Shown here piece after piece: positions 34,701 through 43,188 of a DNA stretch of 64,000 nt. The stretch spans positions 1 to 64,000 of the forward strand of contig CAYLYE010000003.1 of the NCBI GenBank assembly GCA_964387325.1, read 5' to 3'. Position 1 is the first letter of the stretch. Every line of letters starts with the position of its first letter. The stretch comes from CAZZBK01 sp964387325. GTDB lineage: Bacteria > Planctomycetota > Planctomycetia > Pirellulales > PNKZ01. The notes under the pieces are model-generated. The model searched no databases, was not told the origin of the DNA, and was given only the letters and a program-made list of their open reading frames with translations. A program made the position numbers and the translations under genes.

Positions 34701-37700
34701 GTACCGGTGCGTGGTGTGCTGTCGATCAAGGGGCCGTTGAAGCCGACGGTCCAGGTGGTGGTTTGATCGACCAAGGCGGAGGAAGACCAGGCAACATTGA
34801 GCGAGGTATTCAGGACGGTTGTGGTTGCACTCTTGGAACTGGCGGCGAGCGTCGCGGCACCGCTGTAGGAGGCCGTGATGGTGTGACTGCCAACCGCCAA
34901 GGTGTTGGTCAAGAAGTAGGCGTAGCCGGAGGCGCTGACCGGCACGGTCGCCAGCGTGGTTCCCGCTTCGCTGAAGGTGACCGATCCGGTAGTCACGGCC
35001 TGGTAGCCCGCGTAGACCCAGGCGTAGAAATAGGCTGTTTGGCCGGCGGCGACGGTGCTTGGAAAGCTGGGAGAAACGTAGGTGGTCAATTGGCTCGCCG
35101 CCGTCACGGTGGCCATGTTGTAGGTGCTGGCCGAGTAGTTTGCGTCGCCGCTATAGACGACCTTTAACGGGTGCGAGCCCACGGACAAACCGCCCGAGAG
35201 GGTGAGGGAGTAATACCCATTGCTTTCTGGAGTGGCCGAAGCCACGTCCAGGCTGGCGAGCGTGGAGCCGCCCTCGACGAGCGACAGTGTTCCGGTGCGT
35301 GGGGTGTTGTTGACCAGCGCTCCGTTGATCCGGACTTTGCTGGTATAGTCCTGAGAGGTCAGGGCCACCGAGTTGTAACTCAAGGTCAACGAGGTGTTGA
35401 CGATATTTAAGGTGACGTTGGACGTGGCGCTTAAGTAGAGGGCGTCGCCGCTATAGATGACCTTGAGGCTGTGCGAACCCGCCGCAAAACCGCTCGGCAC
35501 CGAAAGGGCGTAGTACCCTGAACTGTTCGGCTGCACCGCCGTGATATCCAGGCTGGCCAAGGTTGTCGTGCCTTCGACGAGCGCGAGCGTGCCGGTGCGT
35601 GGCGTGGCGTTGATCAACGAACCACTCAGGCGCGCGTTGAGGGTGAACGCCTGATTGGCCATGGGGATGCTGTAGCTCGGCAGGACCGAGGTGAAACCGC
35701 CCTGAACCGTCGCATTGATGACGTTGGACGCACTAGCAATGAAGGCGGAGGTGCCGCTGTAGCTGGCGCGGATCGAGTGCGAACCGATGGCCAGCGCGGA
35801 CGTGCTGAACGTGGCCACGCCCGAGTCATTCACGTTGACGGTGCCCAACACGGTGGAACCATCGCTGAACGTGACGGAGCCGGCGTTGACGGCGACCCCC
35901 GAGGCATAGACGCGAGCGGTGTAGGTGACGGTTTGTCCGACCATCGGATAGGTCGAACCGCTGAGTGACGTGGTGGTGTTGATCGAGCTCACGGCATTGA
36001 CGGTCGACATGCTATACGTGCTGGGTGTATAGACCGAGTCGCCGCTATAGACGACCTTGAGCACATGGCTGCCGAGCGAGAGTCCGCCCGCGACGGTGAG
36101 CGAGTAGAAACCGCTGCTATTGGGAGTGGTTGAACCCACGTCGACGCTGGCCAGGGTCGTGGCCCCCTCGACGAGGGAGAGCGTGCCGGTTCGGGCCGTG
36201 GCGTTGACCAGCGCGCCGTTGATGGCTGCCTTGACCGTGTAGGGCAACGAGACCACGGCGGTCGTGCCGTACTGCAGCGCGAGGGTGTTGTTGCGGATGT
36301 CGAGCGTCAGGTTCGATGACGACGCCTTGTAATTGGCGTCGCCGCTGTAGATGACCTTGAGCACGTTCGATCCGGCTGGCAGGCCGGCGGGAACGGTCAG
36401 GGCAAAATAGCCATAGGAATTGGGCGCCGCCGTGGCGACATTGACCGAGGCGAGCACCGCGTTGTCTTTGTCAACCAACGTCAGCGTGCCGGTGCGCGGC
36501 GTGTTGGTCAGGCTCGAACCGTTGATCCTGGAGTTGATCGTGAGCGACACCCCGGCCAGTGGCGTCGACCAGTAGCTGGAGACCGAAGTCGTGACACCTT
36601 GGATCGTGACGTTGAGCGTGTTGGAGGTGCTGGTGTTGAAACCCGAGTTACCACCACCCAAGGTGCCGCTATAGACGGCACGAATCGCATGACTGCCGAC
36701 GGTTAACCCCGACGCCTGGTATGCGGCCGATCCCGTCGCGCTCAATGCGACGACTCCCAGTTGCGTCGTGCCATCGAAGAACGTGACGCTACCGCCCGAG
36801 ACGGTCAAGCCGGAGGCCGACACGTAAGCGGTGTACGTGGGCGATTGACCGAGCGAGACCGAAGTCGCGCCGCTGAGTGATGTCGTCGTGTTAATACTGT
36901 CGACCGCCGTGACCTTGGCCAGAATAGCCGAGACGGGCGTGTAATTGGCGTCGCCGCTGTAGCTGACCTTGAGGTTGTGAGCCCCCAGCGAGAGACCACC
37001 GGCCACCGTCAATGAATAACTGCCATTGGTGGCAGGGGTAACACTGGCTACATCAATGCTGGCCAGCGTCGTGGTCCCTTCGATCAACGATAAGGTGCCC
37101 GTACGCGGATTCAAAGGATCGAGCGTTCCCGTGATCGTGACCTTCGCGGTGTAGGCTTGTCCCGTGAGGGCGGTCGTGGGGTACGACATCGACAGGCCAT
37201 CGTTGAGGATATTCAGCGAGAGGCTCGACGAGGCTGTGTTATAGGTTGAATCGCCCGAGTAGCTCACCTTAAGCGTGTAAGGACCCTTGGGGAGCCCGCC
37301 CGCAACTTGCAGTGCGTAGTAGCCGGTGGTGCTGGGAGATGATTGCGCAAGATCAACCGTCGCCAGCGTGGTGTTGCTGGTCACGTCGAGCAACGTGAGC
37401 GTACCGGAGCGTGGTGTGTTGCTCAGCACGGTGCCGGAAATGCGCGCGTTGATTGTGAGTGGCTGATTGGCCAGCGGCGTGGAGTAGCTTAACCCCAAGC
37501 TGCTACTGAGACCGGAGAGCGTGAGGTTAATCGAGCTGGATGTGCTCGCATTGTACGTCGCGTTGCCACCATAGGCGGCACTAATAACATGTGCGCCTTT
37601 GCTTGTTAGGGCGGTTGAGAACGAGGCGACCCCCGTGCTGTCGACATCGGCTGTGCCGAGCAGTGTCGATCCGTCAAAGAACGAGACCGTACCGCTATCT

Positions 37701-37981
37701 GCCTTGCCGGTTGAAGTCGAAACAGTGGCGGTGTAGCTGACGGTTTGACCAACCGTACTCACCGTGGTTCCGGTGAGCTGGCTGGTCGTATCCACCGCCG
37801 AGGTGGTTTGTATTGTCGAGCCACCCGGATCCGGCAAGGGTTGCAACGGATCCGCATCGAGCATCCAGCGCGTTTCGAGATACTCGAGCCCCAGACGGCG
37901 TGAAGGTTTTTGATGCTTGACACGTTTTGTCGTGAGCCGATTCAACAGCGCACGATTCCGCCACCAACGTTCGAAGAGCAT
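31796..37981 (-). CDS. Giant secreted/surface Ig-repeat protein (2061 residues)
   Basis: From the ATG at 37981 (GGAG 7 bases upstream) the product is 2061 residues. The N-terminus is basic, then LEYLETRWML (32-41), which resembles the LEPR-XLL sorting motif of large planctomycete surface proteins. The remainder is 20 bacterial Ig-like repeats, each about 95-105 residues and ending in a YSGD-x-x-Y-like strand. Type A repeats have G-V-T-F-x-D-G cores (Big_3-like); type B have TPRTGTLSLVEG cores. The order is ABB x3, AB x4, ABB. There is no enzyme domain and no C-terminal anchor. Adhesion or S-layer/fibre building is inferred. Confidence 0.85.
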   Translation of the reverse strand: MLFERWWRNRALLNRLTTKRVKHQKPSRRLGLEYLETRWMLDADPLQPLPDPGGSTIQTTSAVDTTSQLTGTTVSTVGQTVSYTATVSTSTGKADSGTVSFFDGSTLLGTADVDSTGVASFSTALTSKGAHVISAAYGGNATYNASTSSSINLTLSGLSSSLGLSYSTPLANQPLTINARISGTVLSNTPRSGTLTLLDVTSNTTLATVDLAQSSPSTTGYYALQVAGGLPKGPYTLKVSYSGDSTYNTASSSLSLNILNDGLSMSYPTTALTGQAYTAKVTITGTLDPLNPRTGTLSLIEGTTTLASIDVASVTPATNGSYSLTVAGGLSLGAHNLKVSYSGDANYTPVSAILAKVTAVDSINTTTSLSGATSVSLGQSPTYTAYVSASGLTVSGGSVTFFDGTTQLGVVALSATGSAAYQASGLTVGSHAIRAVYSGTLGGGNSGFNTSTSNTLNVTIQGVTTSVSSYWSTPLAGVSLTINSRINGSSLTNTPRTGTLTLVDKDNAVLASVNVATAAPNSYGYFALTVPAGLPAGSNVLKVIYSGDANYKASSSNLTLDIRNNTLALQYGTTAVVSLPYTVKAAINGALVNATARTGTLSLVEGATTLASVDVGSTTPNSSGFYSLTVAGGLSLGSHVLKVVYSGDSVYTPSTYSMSTVNAVSSINTTTSLSGSTYPMVGQTVTYTARVYASGVAVNAGSVTFSDGSTVLGTVNVNDSGVATFSTSALAIGSHSIRASYSGTSAFIASASNVINATVQGGFTSVLPSYSIPMANQAFTLNARLSGSLINATPRTGTLALVEGTTTLASLDITAVQPNSSGYYALSVPSGFAAGSHSLKVIYSGDALYLSATSNVTLNIVNTSLTLSYNSVALTSQDYTSKVRINGALVNNTPRTGTLSLVEGGSTLASLDVASATPESNGYYSLTLSGGLSVGSHPLKVVYSGDANYSASTYNMATVTAASQLTTYVSPSFPSTVAAGQTAYFYAWVYAGYQAVTTGSVTFSEAGTTLATVPVSASGYAYFLTNTLAVGSHTITASYSGAATLAASSKSATTTVLNTSLNVAWSSSALVDQTTTWTVGFNGPLIDSTPRTGTISLVEGTTTLASVDVGQVAPSSSGTYALTVAGGLSLGSHNVKVVYSGDSTYNSFTYGPYTHNVVSSLSTYTYLNNAPSSVLSGQTVNYSAYVYAAGEPSLVNTGTITFRDGTTVLATVPVDASGRATYSTSALALGSHTISVTYDGSSAYKTSTSSNYTTTVSNTTLSMGSWYSTGLVNQPATWTVQLNGSLINNTPRTGTLSLVDGSTTITSIDITQVSPNSSGYYSLSVAGGLSLGSHAIKIVYSGDANYSSISTGTYSHTVVATANTYVYLQSYAGSITAGQMANYTAYVYPSGVPSSVTSGTITFRDGTTVLATVPVDATGRATYSTSALALGSHTISVTYDGSSAYKTSTSSNYTTTVSNTTVTFGSVYTQGLVDQPATWTAKLNGSLINSTPRTGTLSLVEGSTTLASIDLAQVAPNSSGYYSLSFPSAMSVGSHSVKILYSGDALYSSASTSTYSYTVLTSTNTYVYLQSAPSAVILGQTVNYTAYVYPTSVSGTVTSGTITFRDGSTVLATVPVDATGHATFGTNQLTMGSHSLTVSYDGTATHKASTSSTYTTTVSNTSLSVGSYDSNILAGAALNYTAKINGTLGSATRTGTLSLLEGTTTLASIDLSQATANSSGYYTISLANGLPAGSHSLKIAYSGDANYSPASISLSGNTAYASLPTTTYFSGAPTTPIIGQTTTYYIYTYAQSSSVPVNSGTVTLYDGSTALATVNVSSTGQAVIPVVFTQRGPRTLTATYSGNSSLNTSSTSEFAVNAVNTTITPTSYLTSVYAPDSYVVSGSFGGAAIPGTPRTGSVSLVEGTTTLATVDVSTMTSSAFSLTLANGLSAGNHTLKLVYSGDANYDAATFNLNTVTSTTTMPVYMSVNFSTPVANAAYSVKLKLSGSLLNNAARTGTLSIVEGSTMVGSIDLSLATVDSNGYYTVPASQVFAAGWHYFKFVYSGDANYSTKTIGTYGVNFA
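33600..34391 (-). repeat. Near-identical 188-bp repeats inside the giant gene
   Basis: 33600-33787 and 34203-34390 differ at only a handful of positions and are offset by 603 bp, exactly one type A + type B protein unit (201 codons). The shared block encodes the core of repeats 14 and 12, such as SSAYKTSTSSNYTTTVSNT. The rest of the gene is much more diverged, so this pair reflects recent duplication or gene conversion. Confidence 0.75.
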
Positions 37982-38618
37982 TCCTGCACTCCAGTATTCC
38001 GAATGAGTGTACTTAAAAGAACCGCCCAGCGCACACAACACACGTATCCGCCAACAGGGTGGATTGATTCCACCCTAAAGATGATCGGCTCGGAGTCTAC
38101 CGAATCCGCACTCGGCATTGCAATAAAAAATCGACGAAAATGGATAGATTAAGAAAATGTCATTTTATTTTTCGACGTCGCCAAAAAAACGCCGTAAGGC
38201 AATATTTTCATGCGACTTGTAGACATTTAATCGAGCGTCGATCGAGGCGATATTGGGAGTTGAAACTAGATCTAATGGGTGGTTAACGAGCGTTCAAAAG
38301 GCTGTTTTTCTTGTTTTCTCTCACGAAGGCAAATCGTGGCTGATGAGGTCGACCGGACGCGGTTTGTTTCAGCCGTTTCAAATCTGCCATGAACGAACGG
38401 TCACTGGCTTTGATAGCAAGCCGTGAATCGGCTGATGTGCCCCTGTCTCCGGCTGGGTTTTGAACTCGCTGAGACGGGCGAGCATCATAGAAAACGAAAC
38501 AGGGAACCAATCCTTGGTTCCCTGTCCTCGTGTGTACTCATCATGGCTCGAATGACCCGCTCGTTTCCTCAGCGAATCGCTTCGAGCTGCTGCGACAAAT
38601 CGCAGCTCATTCGATCGC
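37982..38618. other. Upstream region of the giant gene
   Basis: 637 bp. On the minus strand a weak promoter may lie at 38123-38118 (TTGCAA), an 18-bp spacer, then TAGACT at 38099-38094. A hairpin follows in the leader (AGGGTGGA / TCCACCCT at 38056-38076) about 75 bases before the ATG. The stretch 38120-38240 is A/T-rich. The pilin-array terminator is at 38499-38525. No protein gene seen. Confidence 0.45.
38499..38525 (-). terminator. Terminator of the pilin-like gene array
   Basis: Perfect 12-bp stem ACAGGGAACCAA / TTGGTTCCCTGT with a 3-nt loop. On the minus strand it is followed by TTCGTTTTCT. It lies about 95 bp past the last pilin-like stop codon and separates that array from the giant gene. 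Confidence 0.7.
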
Positions 38619-38963
38619 TTACGATCCGTCAGCACCAGCACCGTTCGGGTGCAAGGCCGAGTTGCAAATCGTCACGCACTTCGACTCTTGCAGGGCTTGA
38701 TTGGCAATCGCGCCGTCGCAGAAGTCGGGCAGGTCGCTAAAGAAAGCGCCAGCCGTGTTGGCATGGTGGCCGCTGGTGCCGCTGTAGTAGATCGACTGAT
38801 CGACATTGGCGATCGCTTGAGCGACGTCAGCCAACTCGGTCACAACCGAGTCACGGACGCTCTTCAAACCGACCACAACGCCGAGGACCAGGATGGTCAT
38901 GACCAACATGATCTCAGCCGAAACGATGGCACCGACTTCTTCATTCCACAAACGCTTCATCAT
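38619..38963 (-). CDS. Flp-pilin-like small membrane protein, copy 1
   Basis: 114 residues. A short charged leader (MMKRLWNEEVG) is followed by AIVSAEIMLVMTILVLGVVV, then a helix with LKSVRDSVVTELADVAQAIA. The C-terminal region is GTSGHHANTAGAFFSDLPDF plus a Cys pair in ESKCVTIC. Leader, Gly-Ala and nearby Glu before a hydrophobic helix resemble Flp pilins, though the Glu sits one position later than in classical Flp. The signature C-terminus has no known match to me. Last gene of a five-copy array; nearly identical to copy 2 over its N-terminal half. Confidence 0.75.
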   Translation of the reverse strand: MMKRLWNEEVGAIVSAEIMLVMTILVLGVVVGLKSVRDSVVTELADVAQAIANVDQSIYYSGTSGHHANTAGAFFSDLPDFCDGAIANQALQESKCVTICNSALHPNGAGADGS

Positions 38964-39264
38964 GGCTCTCTCTCCAAAGCAAGTTTTCTTCTCTCTCGGG
39001 TCTTGCCGGTTGAGGTCAACAAATGACCTCGCAATGGACCGGCCCCGCTTTCAAAATCGCGAGGATATTCATTGGTCATTTTTTCACGAGAGTTTCCCAG
39101 CGTCTCTCGACGTGACACCTTGCAATCGCTCGGTATCACGTGATTCGTTGTCGAACCGAGGCTTGAAAATCATTCAAGCGATACGGTTCAAGCGGTTGTA
39201 AATGGCCGGGAGCATTGAGGTGATCGCCGCTCCCGGCGGTGTTCGCAAATCGCTTAGTGCGATC
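38964..39264. other. Spacer between pilin-like copies 2 and 1
   Basis: 301 bp. It contains the hairpin GCCGGGAGC / GCTCCCGGC at 39205-39237, 28 bp past the copy 2 stop on the minus strand, with only a weak T-run after it. The remaining bases show nothing clear. It probably carries a promoter for copy 1, or continued read-through. Confidence 0.4.
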
Positions 39265-39609
39265 TTACGATCCGTCAGCACCGGCACCGTTCGGGTGCAA
39301 GGCCGAGCTGCAAATCGTCACGCACTTCGATTCCTGCACGCAGAGCAGGCCCGGAGTGGTGTCGCAGAAGTCGGGCAGGTCGCTAAAGAAAGCGCCGGCC
39401 GTGTTGGCATGGTGACCGCTGGTGCCACTGTAGAAAATCGACTGATCGACATTGGCGATCGCTTGAGCGACGTCGGCCAACTCGGTCACAACCGAGTCAC
39501 GGACGCTCTTCAAACCGACCACAACGCCGAGGACCAGGATGGTCATGACCAACATGATCTCAGCCGAAACGATGGCACCGACTTCTTCATTCCACAAACG
39601 CTTAATCAT
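39265..39609 (-). CDS. Flp-pilin-like small membrane protein, copy 2
   Basis: 114 residues. It has the same architecture as copy 1: leader MIKRLWNEEVG, hydrophobic helix, GTSGHHANTAGAFFSDLPDF, and ESKCVTIC. It has four cysteines (DFCD, LLC and the KCVTIC pair), one more than copies 1, 3 and 4. The N-terminal 170 bp match copy 1 almost base for base, pointing to recent duplication or conversion. RBS: GGAGAGAG just before the ATG. Confidence 0.75.
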   Translation of the reverse strand: MIKRLWNEEVGAIVSAEIMLVMTILVLGVVVGLKSVRDSVVTELADVAQAIANVDQSIFYSGTSGHHANTAGAFFSDLPDFCDTTPGLLCVQESKCVTICSSALHPNGAGADGS

Positions 39610-39738
39610 GAAACTCTCTCCTTTTCACGAAAAAGAAACCACACGTTGAACACTTTGGCCGCTAGGTCGACAATGACTCCGCAAAAAAACCTCGTATTCA
39701 ACAAAACTCGCACGCAATGTTCCCTGATCGGGAGGGCA

Positions 39739-40086
39739 TTACGATCCGTCAGCACCAGCACCGTTCGGGTGCAGAGCCGACGCACAAATGACCACGCACT
39801 TCGATTCCTGCGTACCCGCGGCTTGGCCAGCCGCCTCGTCGCAGAAGTCCGGCAGGTCGTTGAAGAACGCGCCGCCCGTGTTGGCATGGTGACCCGAGGT
39901 GCCGCTGTAGTAGATCGATTGATCGACATTCGACAGCGCCTGAGCCAAGTCAGCCAACTCGGTCACAACCGAATCGCGAACACTCTTCAGACCAACCACG
40001 ACGCCCAATACGAGAATGCTCATAATGAGCATAATCTCGGCGGAAACGACGGCACCCGTTTCCTCACTCCATAAACGCTTAATCAT
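39739..40086 (-). CDS. Flp-pilin-like small membrane protein, copy 3
   Basis: 115 residues from the ATG at 40086 (MIKRLWSEETGAVVSAE). More diverged from copies 1-2 (LADLAQALSNVDQ, CVVIC) and with three cysteines. The GTSGHHANTGGAFFNDLPDF block is kept. The leader-helix junction (TGAVVSAEIMLIMSILVLGV) is conserved. The middle gene of the array, with about 130 bp to copy 2. Confidence 0.75.
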   Translation of the reverse strand: MIKRLWSEETGAVVSAEIMLIMSILVLGVVVGLKSVRDSVVTELADLAQALSNVDQSIYYSGTSGHHANTGGAFFNDLPDFCDEAAGQAAGTQESKCVVICASALHPNGAGADGS

Positions 40087-40331
40087 GAATCTCTCTCCTA
40101 TTTCATGATCCACGCGAAAACGCTGGCTGTACGCCCACATGGACGCACACGACGACCAGCGGTTTTTCCTCTGTTAGGCCAACCCTGTTCCGTGAGATTG
40201 GCAACTGCTTCCGCCTCGACACGCGACTCGTTCGCCCCTGGGGCAGGTCATGCCTACCCCAGGGACTGAACTCGTCGATTCACATCGGATTCCACTTGCT
40301 CGCAGTGAACCGCACACCGTTCTCTCGACGG

Positions 40332-40679
40332 TTACGATCCACCATCCGCGCTCGGACCCGTCGGGTGCAGCGCCGAGGCGCAAATCACCACACACTTCGA
40401 CTGCTGACCCGCGAAGTTCTGATCATCGGTATCGCAAAAGTCCGGCAAGTCGTTGAAATAAATTCCACCGGTGAACGCATGGTGACCGCTGGTCGCGCTG
40501 ACGTACACGCTCTGGTCGACATTCGCCAAAGCCTGTGCGACGTCGGCCAACTCAGTGACCACTGCATCACGCACACTCTTGAGACCCACGGTCACGCCCA
40601 GCACGAGAATGCTCATAATCAGCATGATCTCGGCCGAGACGATGGCGCCGGTCTCTTCCGACCACAATCGCTTAAACAT
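40332..40679 (-). CDS. Flp-pilin-like small membrane protein, copy 4
   Basis: 115 residues (MFKRLWSEETGAIVSAE). The helix is followed by VTVGLKSVRDAVVTELADVA, then TSGHHAFTGGIYFNDLPDFC and SKCVVIC. It differs from copies 1-3 in the His-rich block (HAFT for HANT) and the Phe leader residue. Three cysteines. Preceded and followed by hairpin-bearing spacers, for example CCCTGGGG / CCCCAGGG at 40236-40264, so the copies may be expressed at different levels. Confidence 0.75.
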   Translation of the reverse strand: MFKRLWSEETGAIVSAEIMLIMSILVLGVTVGLKSVRDAVVTELADVAQALANVDQSVYVSATSGHHAFTGGIYFNDLPDFCDTDDQNFAGQQSKCVVICASALHPTGPSADGGS

Positions 40680-40795
40680 GTCAAAGACCCTGTTACTTCA
40701 GTAGTTTTTTGATCCAGTTACACGCAACACACGTGACCGGCTGGGGCGGGAGTCACGTTTCACGGCAGCCGTGCCCGCCGGTCGAGTTCAACCGC

Positions 40796-40825
40796 CTGAC
40801 CGCGCGACATGCATCGCGCGGTCAG
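40796..40825 (-). terminator. Perfect hairpin after pilin-like copy 5
   Basis: 12-bp perfect stem CTGACCGCGCGA / TCGCGCGGTCAG with a 6-nt loop, 20 bp past the copy 5 stop on the minus strand. No U-tract, so partial termination or RNA stabilisation is more likely than full termination. Confidence 0.5.
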
Positions 40826-40844
40826 CGGTGATCCTCCGGGGCTA

Positions 40845-41198
40845 CTAGTTGCCGTCAGCATTGGCACCCGTCGGGTGCAACGCCGCGCTGCAAATCGTCA
40901 CGCACTTCGACTCCTGAGCACACGACGGGCCTTGGGCCGTGTCGCAGAAGTCCGGCAGGTCGTTGAAGTACGCACCGGCCGTAAACGCATGGTGTCCACT
41001 GGTCGCACTGTAGAAGTAACTTTGATCCACATTCGCGATCGCCTGAGCCACGTCGGCCAACTCGGTTACCACCGAGTCACGAACGCTCTTCAGACCGACG
41101 ACAACGCCCAAGACCAGGATGGTCATCACCAACATGATCTCAGCCGAAACGATCGCACCGGCTTCTTCTTTCCACAAACGCAAGAATTCACGACGCAT
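40845..41198 (-). CDS. Flp-pilin-like small membrane protein, copy 5 (promoter-proximal)
   Basis: 117 residues from the ATG at 41198 (MRREFLRLWKEEAG). The leader is longer than in the other copies. The helix AIVSAEIMLVMTILVLGVVV matches copies 1-2, and ATSGHHAFTAGAYFNDLPDF matches copy 4. Four cysteines. It is the first gene of the array on the minus strand, so its upstream A/T-rich region likely drives the cluster. Confidence 0.75.
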   Translation of the reverse strand: MRREFLRLWKEEAGAIVSAEIMLVMTILVLGVVVGLKSVRDSVVTELADVAQAIANVDQSYFYSATSGHHAFTAGAYFNDLPDFCDTAQGPSCAQESKCVTICSAALHPTGANADGN

Positions 41199-41542
41199 GA
41201 CAAAACCTCTCTTCTCTATGGGTACACACGAAATAAAAAATCCCAAACCTGTTCGCGCAAGCCGGGGATACCTCTGCAAGGCGGACTCCCGATCGGGTCC
41301 ATCTTGGACCGACAATCTGGAATCCAGGGCTCAAACCGGTTATTAAGACTTTCACTCACATCTCAAACAACCAACTCAACCCGTATTTCCCATACTGCAT
41401 AGACCGATATTTAAAGTCAATCTAATTCACCCAAATATCCCATATTGATATTTAGGAACGACCGGATCGATCGGTCTAAATGGACCTCGCACCCAGAAAG
41501 CGAGGTCATGCTACGGAGTCAATTGCCGGCGATTCCATGCGC
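41199..41542. promoter_or_regulatory. Promoter region of the pilin-like array with GATATTT repeats
   Basis: 344 bp of A/T-rich DNA between MlrC and copy 5. An inverted repeat AAATATC-N7-GATATTT occupies 41433-41453, with a third GATATTT at 41406-41412. A GACCG/CGGTC palindrome is at 41460-41475. These could bind a regulator of the array. No confident -35/-10 pair, but TTGACT (minus strand, near 41416-41421) is nearby. Confidence 0.4.
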
Positions 41543-43033
41543 CTAAGTAATATTCCAGAAAAGACTTTCGTCCCACGGCCAGAGTGGCCGTTGAATCTGC
41601 CGGAAAGGCAAATTCCAGAAATCCGAGGCGGCACAACCCCGTCCTCGGGCGATTAAAACACGGCTGGCCATCGACTCGTAAGCCGCCCGAAATCCGCAAG
41701 GACTCTTGGCTACCAGCAACTTGGCAGCGAACGGATCTACTCCTGCCGAGTGGAACAACTCTGGCGCAAAGTGAGGGCCGCTTCGAGACGTGACGATGAC
41801 CCGAATGCCACCGATACTGAGCACCGCAGACTCCCCCATGTTAATTGGTAGATTGCGGGCCAAATGCCCACTGATCGTAAATCGAGCCTCGAACAATCGT
41901 TCGACGACAACACGCGCCGTGAGCGGGTGTGAAAACATCGCATCGAGACGACCGCCAAGCACCGCCAACATCGTATTCCCCACTCCGGTCAGCCGTGCTT
42001 GCTCGACGACCTCGGGCGCGACCAGTGTCACCAGTGCCATCTCCGGCCAGTCATAGCGCAGCATCTCGCGCAGGACCAAATTGCTGTCCCCCGGCGCGCC
42101 CGATGTCGTCGCATCTGCCGAGTCACTAATGACCACGAGGCCGGGCGTGTCATGCGCAATCTTCACCGCCTCGTCGATCTCGGTCAGCTCGGGCAGATAC
42201 TCGCGGCGATGCGCCCAGACATCGCGCGCCAGTTCATCGGCTTCGCGCTGGGCAAGTGCCTGATCGTTATCGGTGACCACGACCACGGCGGTTCCCAGTT
42301 GGGCAATGTCGAGCCACGGTTGCACAGTGGCCAGCCCAGCCGCCAAAAATCGCGGATCCTGTTCCAATCGCTGCGCATGTTCACGATATCGATAGCTGAC
42401 GCTCTGTGGATTTTGGGTGTTAGCGCGCTCGGCCGGCACGACCATGGGTATCTTGCACCAGGCCATCGTCGGTCGGCAGCCATCGAGCAAAATACGCTGC
42501 AAAACCCGAGCCCCACGCTCGCCCGTTTCAAACACGTCGATGTGCGGCGCGGTGTGAAACAGCACCAGGGCATCGGCGCAGTCGATCATTTTTTGCGTCA
42601 CATTGGCGTGTAAATCGAGCGTGGCCACCAGCGGCACGTCGGGCCCGAGCACATCGCGCACCGCGCGGAGCATTTCTCCTTCGACATCCATCGTCGCGTC
42701 CGAGACCATCGCTCCGTGCAAGGACAACAGCATGCCGTCGACCCGTCCCGCAGCGCGCAAGGCACTCGTCATCTCGTCGCGGACCCAGGCGAACGTGTCG
42801 GCCGTTGCTCGACCACTGGGCCAGGCCATGAAACGCACCAGCGGCACGATTTCCGGCTGATTGGGCCACTTGAGGAGCGACTGAATGAACCCGCCGGGCT
42901 CATTCGTGTTGGCCATTTGTTCAAGCAGTTCCGCGCCCCGCACGACGCCAAAGTTCTCGAAATTGGCGCGTGTCGTCGGCAGGGGGTTAAACGTATTCGA
43001 CTCTTGCGACAACTGGCCGATGGCGATGCGCAT
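41543..43033 (-). CDS. M81 family metallopeptidase (MlrC-like)
   Basis: 496 residues from the ATG at 43033. The MlrC/DUF1485 family metallopeptidase degrades linear microcystin and related substrates. Landmarks are MRIAIGQLSQESNTFNPLPT, LLSLHGAMVSDATMDVEGEML, VATLDLHANVTQKMID, LVLFHTAPHIDVFETGERG and the D/S-rich ISDSADATTSGAPGDSNLVL. The metal ligands lie in the HGAM, DLHAN and HTAPHxD segments. Microcystin need not be the substrate here. The true substrate is not predictable. It is the first gene of its strand direction; the HicAB module is divergent. Confidence 0.88.
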   Translation of the reverse strand: MRIAIGQLSQESNTFNPLPTTRANFENFGVVRGAELLEQMANTNEPGGFIQSLLKWPNQPEIVPLVRFMAWPSGRATADTFAWVRDEMTSALRAAGRVDGMLLSLHGAMVSDATMDVEGEMLRAVRDVLGPDVPLVATLDLHANVTQKMIDCADALVLFHTAPHIDVFETGERGARVLQRILLDGCRPTMAWCKIPMVVPAERANTQNPQSVSYRYREHAQRLEQDPRFLAAGLATVQPWLDIAQLGTAVVVVTDNDQALAQREADELARDVWAHRREYLPELTEIDEAVKIAHDTPGLVVISDSADATTSGAPGDSNLVLREMLRYDWPEMALVTLVAPEVVEQARLTGVGNTMLAVLGGRLDAMFSHPLTARVVVERLFEARFTISGHLARNLPINMGESAVLSIGGIRVIVTSRSGPHFAPELFHSAGVDPFAAKLLVAKSPCGFRAAYESMASRVLIARGRGCAASDFWNLPFRQIQRPLWPWDESLFWNIT

Positions 43034-43153
43034 GACCGAGAGACTCCTCGCTGGGGACGGTAGCAGGCAGATGCCGTGTGTACCACGAGACTCGTACAGG
43101 CTCAAGCGATACTCGTCGGGTGGGTCCCAATCCTCACGGCGGCCAGAAAAAAC

Positions 43154-43187
43154 TTGACACGCCAACGTGTATAACCTTAAATATACA
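43154..43187 (+). promoter_or_regulatory. hicA promoter with overlapping inverted repeats
   Basis: TTGACA (43154-43159), 17-bp spacer, TTAAAT (43177-43182), placing the start near the hicA ATG (43189). Two inverted repeats overlap it: ACACG-CCAA-CGTGT (43157-43170) and TGTATA-N8-TATACA (43168-43187). They are likely sites for the HicB DNA-binding antitoxin. Confidence 0.5.
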
Positions 43188-43188
43188 T

